DNA of 42,663 nucleotides. It comes from Ferroglobus sp964463865. Its GTDB lineage: Archaea > Halobacteriota > Archaeoglobi > Archaeoglobales > Archaeoglobaceae. The position numbers and the translations under genes are program-made. Within the stretch, counting starts at the first letter, position 1. Each line of letters opens with the position of its first letter. Of this stretch, positions 40,348-42,663 are shown piece by piece. Below the pieces are notes generated by a model. The model searched no databases. It was given only the letters and a program-made list of their open reading frames with translations, and was not told the origin of the DNA. The stretch lies in contig CAYXDX010000004.1 in NCBI GenBank assembly GCA_964463865.1, forward strand, positions 1 to 42,663, given 5' to 3'.

Positions 40348-40365
40348 TTTCGATTTTGATCGAAA
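40348..40365. promoter_or_regulatory. Inverted repeat, 7-base arms with 4-base spacer, between mer and the antiporter pair
   Basis: TTTCGAT-TTTG-ATCGAAA is a perfect 7+7 inverted repeat. An AT-rich TATA-like stretch (GATAAATAAAAT, 40366-40377) adjoins it and could serve both strands. The repeat lies between this box and mer, and upstream of the box for the antiporter genes. An operator that controls mer is plausible. Confidence 0.42.
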
Positions 40366-40399
40366 GATAAATAAAATTGGGATTGGATAGACATCTTGA

Positions 40400-40876
40400 A
40401 TGTCTCCGCCCGTCGATCTTTCCGGTATAGGAACCAAATACGAACTTGAAACTGAGAAGGGGGATAAGATAGCGGTTTTATTTCTCGAAAGCGGCAGAAT
40501 TCAGATATACGTGCTCGAAAAGGGTTGCAAGAGGCCGTGCGTAGTGGAGCTCAAGCAGTCTGAAGCCATTAAGTTCGGTAACATACTCTCGGGCTCAATT
40601 CTGCAAACGGAGAAAGAAGGATTCGAAATATCCGCGATGGTGGACCTTAGGCTTAACATCCACAAATACGTGGCGACGAAGAGAGTGACTGGCAAATCCC
40701 TGAAAGAACTCGCGATAAGGGAGAGGACGGGGGTTACAGTCATAGCAATCTCGAGGGGAGGTAAGTCCATCGTAAATCCCCCTCCGGACTTCGTAATAAA
40801 GGAGGGCGACGTGTTACTCGTCATAGGCGAGAGCGAGCAGGTTAAAAAGTTCGAAAGAGACATCTTAGGGATCTGA
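40400..40876 (+). CDS. KhtT-like regulatory subunit with RCK_C domain
   Basis: The 158-residue protein has an N-terminal beta-rich segment (~75 residues) followed by a TrkA-C/RCK_C domain (VTGKSLKELAIRERTGVTVIAI, then PPPDFVIKEGDVLLVIGESEQVKKFER). This layout matches KhtT, which gates the CPA2 antiporter KhtU in response to a ligand such as cyclic di-AMP or pH. There is no ribosome site; a TATA-like box about 25 bases upstream suggests leaderless translation. Its stop is directly followed by the antiporter start. Confidence 0.82.
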   Translation: MSPPVDLSGIGTKYELETEKGDKIAVLFLESGRIQIYVLEKGCKRPCVVELKQSEAIKFGNILSGSILQTEKEGFEISAMVDLRLNIHKYVATKRVTGKSLKELAIRERTGVTVIAISRGGKSIVNPPPDFVIKEGDVLLVIGESEQVKKFERDILGI

Positions 40877-41980
40877 ATGCTGCCAGTAGCAGCGTTAATA
40901 TGCGCGATTCTCGCTGTAATCTCAAGGAAGCTGTCGATCCCGTCGATCCCCCTCTACATCGTAGCCGGTTTGATACTGGGCAAGTCCGGTCTCGGCATCT
41001 TCGAATTTGACGAGGTCGCGAGATTCTTAACGAGGATAGGGATAATCTTTCTGCTGTTTTACATAGGTCTGCATCTGAACTTCGAGAAACTTTCGAAGAA
41101 CGTTTTTGCGAACGGTTTTGTAGACCTGCTCGTGAACTTTTCCCTCGCTTTTCTTGTAGCTACGGCTCTCGGTTTCTCAGCGTTCGAGTCGTTCGTTATA
41201 GCTTCTGCCGTTTACATAAGCAGCTCCGCGATAGTTTTGCAGTCGCTCGTCGAGTTTAGAAAGCTGATATTTCCAGAGGCAGAGACTGTTGTCTGGTTGA
41301 TGATCTTCGAGGACATAATCCTCGTCTTAATTTTAATCGTGGGATCAGCTAACCTTGTGGAGTTGCCGGTCTTCTTACTGAAAATACTCGTGTTCACGTT
41401 TTTAATTTACGCGTCTCACAAGCTCTCCAAGAACATCAGAGGACTGTTCGTGAGAGACGACGAAATACCCTTTTTACTGTCCTTCTCGATAGCAACGTTC
41501 TCGGTTACGATTTCTGAGGTTCTTGGCATTCCGGAAGGATTCGTGGCTATAATGCTTGGTGCTATGCTTTCCAACATCAAGGAAGTCGAGAGGTTCGTGA
41601 CACCGTTCAAGGACGTGTTCATAGTCCTATTTTTCTTCTTCTTCGGAACGACCGTAAGCATCGGAGCTCTGTCGATCGTAATGGTGCTCTTCGTAGTCGT
41701 AGCGGTGTTCGGCAAAATTCTTTCTGGAGTCGCGATTGGAGTCCTGAGTCACCGATCCGTGAAGTCCGGGCTCGAAATAGGCTTCGACACAGTGGCGAGG
41801 GGGGAGTTTTCGATATTCATAGCGTTCATTTTCGGCAGCGCACCGGTAATCAATTTAATAACGCTCGTAGTCTTAGCTTCGTCAATAATCGGCTCGCTGG
41901 TGTCGAAGTATTCGTTCGAAATAATCTCGAAGCTCGACGATATGTATTCGAGCGTTAAGCTTTTATCTTTACGGCGTTAA
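40877..41980 (+). CDS. CPA2-family cation/proton antiporter (KhtU-like)
   Basis: The 367-residue membrane protein has about twelve hydrophobic helices. The pattern IPLYIVAGLILGKSGLG near the N-terminus, ISSSAIVLQSLVEF in the core, MIFEDIILVLILIV and ARGEFSIFIAFIFG is that of CPA2 Na/H and K/H exchangers of the Kef/KhtU group. It has no cytoplasmic NAD-binding domain, so regulation is by the separate RCK_C protein encoded directly upstream with zero spacing. Potassium/proton exchange is inferred from the pair. Confidence 0.87.
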   Translation: MLPVAALICAILAVISRKLSIPSIPLYIVAGLILGKSGLGIFEFDEVARFLTRIGIIFLLFYIGLHLNFEKLSKNVFANGFVDLLVNFSLAFLVATALGFSAFESFVIASAVYISSSAIVLQSLVEFRKLIFPEAETVVWLMIFEDIILVLILIVGSANLVELPVFLLKILVFTFLIYASHKLSKNIRGLFVRDDEIPFLLSFSIATFSVTISEVLGIPEGFVAIMLGAMLSNIKEVERFVTPFKDVFIVLFFFFFGTTVSIGALSIVMVLFVVVAVFGKILSGVAIGVLSHRSVKSGLEIGFDTVARGEFSIFIAFIFGSAPVINLITLVVLASSIIGSLVSKYSFEIISKLDDMYSSVKLLSLRR

Positions 41981-41989
41981 CTTTTCCCT

Positions 41990-42187
41990 ATGCCAATGGA
42001 AATTGAAGCGAGAGCTGGAGAAAGGTGTTTCGTTTGTGGAAAGCTTATAAGAGAAGCGGTCATCGTTAAAACCTGTTGCAACAACAAACCGAGGAGCTTC
42101 TGCAGTCAGGCGTGCTATCAGAAGTGGAAAGCCGAGTGGATGAGAAGGCAGGAACAGATCGGGAGGGAAAGGAGAGTCCTTCTTTGA
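41990..42187 (+). CDS. Small cysteine-rich (TRASH/zinc-finger-like) protein
   Basis: The 65-residue protein has Cys13 and 16 (CFVCGK), Cys29 and 30 (CCNN), and Cys38 and 42 (FCSQAC), a treble-clef-like metal site resembling TRASH/MYM-type fingers, followed by a basic helix (YQKWKAEWMRRQEQ). Such small proteins bind zinc or other metals. The start could be ATG 41990 or 41996. Its stop overlaps the TTG start of the JAMM gene (TTGA), so the two are probably coupled. No firm function. Confidence 0.7.
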   Translation: MPMEIEARAGERCFVCGKLIREAVIVKTCCNNKPRSFCSQACYQKWKAEWMRRQEQIGRERRVLL

Positions 42188-42579
42188 AGTTGCTGATAAA
42201 AAAGGACTGTCTCGACACTCTTTCGTCATTCAAGCCAAGAGGGGTTGAGGAGGAAAGGTGCGGACTGCTGATAGGAGAGAGAAAGAGCGACACATTTCTT
42301 ATCGAAGAGGTCGTAGAGGTTAAAAACGTTAGGAAGTCCGTTAGCGAGTTCGAGCTCGATCCCGTGGAAACTCTGAAGATTTTCGAGCGAGTCGAAGATG
42401 AGGGAAAACAGGTCGTTGGAGTCTGGCACACGCATCCGCTTTGGAAAGCGCATCCATCCGAAAAGGACATCGTGGGAATGCGCGTTTTTCCGGGGGTCTG
42501 GGTGATAGTTTCTCGGGAGGAGATCAGGGCTTTCGTTCTCGAAGACGAAGTCGTGGAGGTTGACGTAGTCGTTGTGTAA
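42184..42579 (+). CDS. JAMM/MPN+ metallopeptidase
   Basis: The 131-residue protein is a minimal JAMM domain: Glu near 24 (EEERCGLLIGE) and the complete zinc motif H82-T-H84-P-x9-D95 with Ser92 (GVWHTHPLWKAHPSEKD). Archaeal JAMM proteases remove ubiquitin-like SAMP modifiers or process sulfur-carrier proteins. TTG 42184 is chosen because AAAGGAGAG lies upstream and the residues before it belong to the overlapping gene. Most similar archaeal proteins are close to this length. Confidence 0.82.
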   Translation: MKLLIKKDCLDTLSSFKPRGVEEERCGLLIGERKSDTFLIEEVVEVKNVRKSVSEFELDPVETLKIFERVEDEGKQVVGVWHTHPLWKAHPSEKDIVGMRVFPGVWVIVSREEIRAFVLEDEVVEVDVVVV

Positions 42580-42606
42580 TTGAAAGCAATCGACTCTCGA
42601 AGAAAA

Positions 42607-42614
42607 GTTTTAAT
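42607..42614 (+). promoter_or_regulatory. TATA-like element for the gene at the right edge
   Basis: GTTTTAATT about 25 bases before ATG 42636, without a ribosome site between, as in the other leaderless genes of the window. Confidence 0.4.
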
Positions 42615-42635
42615 TCTCTCGATAAACTTTTACCC

Positions 42636-42663
42636 ATGGGTACAACGATTTCTGAGAAGATGT
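42636..42663 (+). CDS. Start of a gene cut by the window edge
   Basis: Only nine codons are visible (MGTTISEKM). The pattern resembles the beginning of the large subunit of 3-isopropylmalate dehydratase / homoaconitase (often MGxTIxEKI), but this is too short to be sure. Confidence 0.35.

Overview
The window is almost entirely archaeal chromosome, most likely from an Archaeoglobales organism (Archaeoglobus, Geoglobus or Ferroglobus type). The evidence is gene content and signals. It carries tetrahydromethanopterin one-carbon enzymes (stand-alone MtrH, Mer, FwdB/FwdD) and a complete five-subunit archaeal CODH/ACS operon, with no Mtr membrane complex or methyl-CoM reductase in view. It also has archaeal housekeeping types: cupin phosphoglucose isomerase, ribose-1,5-bisphosphate isomerase, Taw3, and archaeal LeuRS and TrpRS. 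Arginine is coded almost only by AGA/AGG, and isoleucine often by ATA. Many genes have a TATA-like box about 25-30 bases before the start (leaderless), while others have GGAGGTGA-type ribosome sites. The first ~260 bases are different: a bacterial-looking gcvH fragment with unlike codon use abuts a truncated archaeal ORF, so this edge is either a transfer junction or an assembly chimera.

Layout. 1-1.97 kb: foreign edge, a small ORF ending in-frame at TAG with coding-like sequence beyond it, and an RHH antitoxin / PIN toxin / DUF2283 cassette. 1.97-5 kb: phosphoglycolate phosphatase, then mtrH translationally coupled to a 487-residue protein with a C-terminal four-cysteine motif. 5-6.8 kb: ferredoxin and rubrerythrin-like protein (divergent), an orphan coiled-coil membrane protein and a DUF5371-type small protein. 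6.8-10.2 kb (minus): four-subunit flavin/iron-sulfur amino-acid or amine dehydrogenase of the dye-linked proline dehydrogenase / sarcosine oxidase type. 10.4-15 kb (plus): two thiolase-fold proteins that lack the thiolase catalytic residues, two DUF35 proteins and an acyl-CoA dehydrogenase. 15-26 kb: SAH/MTA deaminase, leuS, MBL hydrolase, trpS, R15P isomerase, ROK kinase, AMMECR1, argF, nadE, pgiA. 26.2-36.6 kb: Fe-S protein-fwdB-fwdD followed by cdhA-cdhB-cdhC-microprotein-cooC-cdhD-cdhE. 36.6-42.6 kb: thrC, taw3, azlCD, mer, a potassium/proton antiporter pair, a cysteine-rich small protein and a JAMM peptidase; the window ends at the start of another gene.

How it fits together. Fwd, Mer, MtrH and CODH/ACS belong to one pathway, the tetrahydromethanopterin Wood-Ljungdahl route, which interconverts CO2, methyl-H4MPT and acetyl-CoA. 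The thiolase/DUF35/acyl-CoA dehydrogenase block and the divergent dehydrogenase block look like peripheral catabolism feeding acyl-CoA and electrons into it. The best candidates for undescribed biology are (1) a 29-residue microprotein inside the cdh operon that resembles the C-terminal tail of CdhC, (2) the catalytic-residue-free thiolase pair with two DUF35 partners, which resembles Ltp2-type aldolases, (3) mtrH plus its Cys-rich partner, and (4) an Fe-S protein that fuses a CdhE-like N-terminal domain to ferredoxin-type clusters beside fwdB. No stretch over 300 bases lacks a gene. I saw no tRNA, rRNA, insertion sequence or CRISPR array. All identifications are by reading the sequence; no database search was run.
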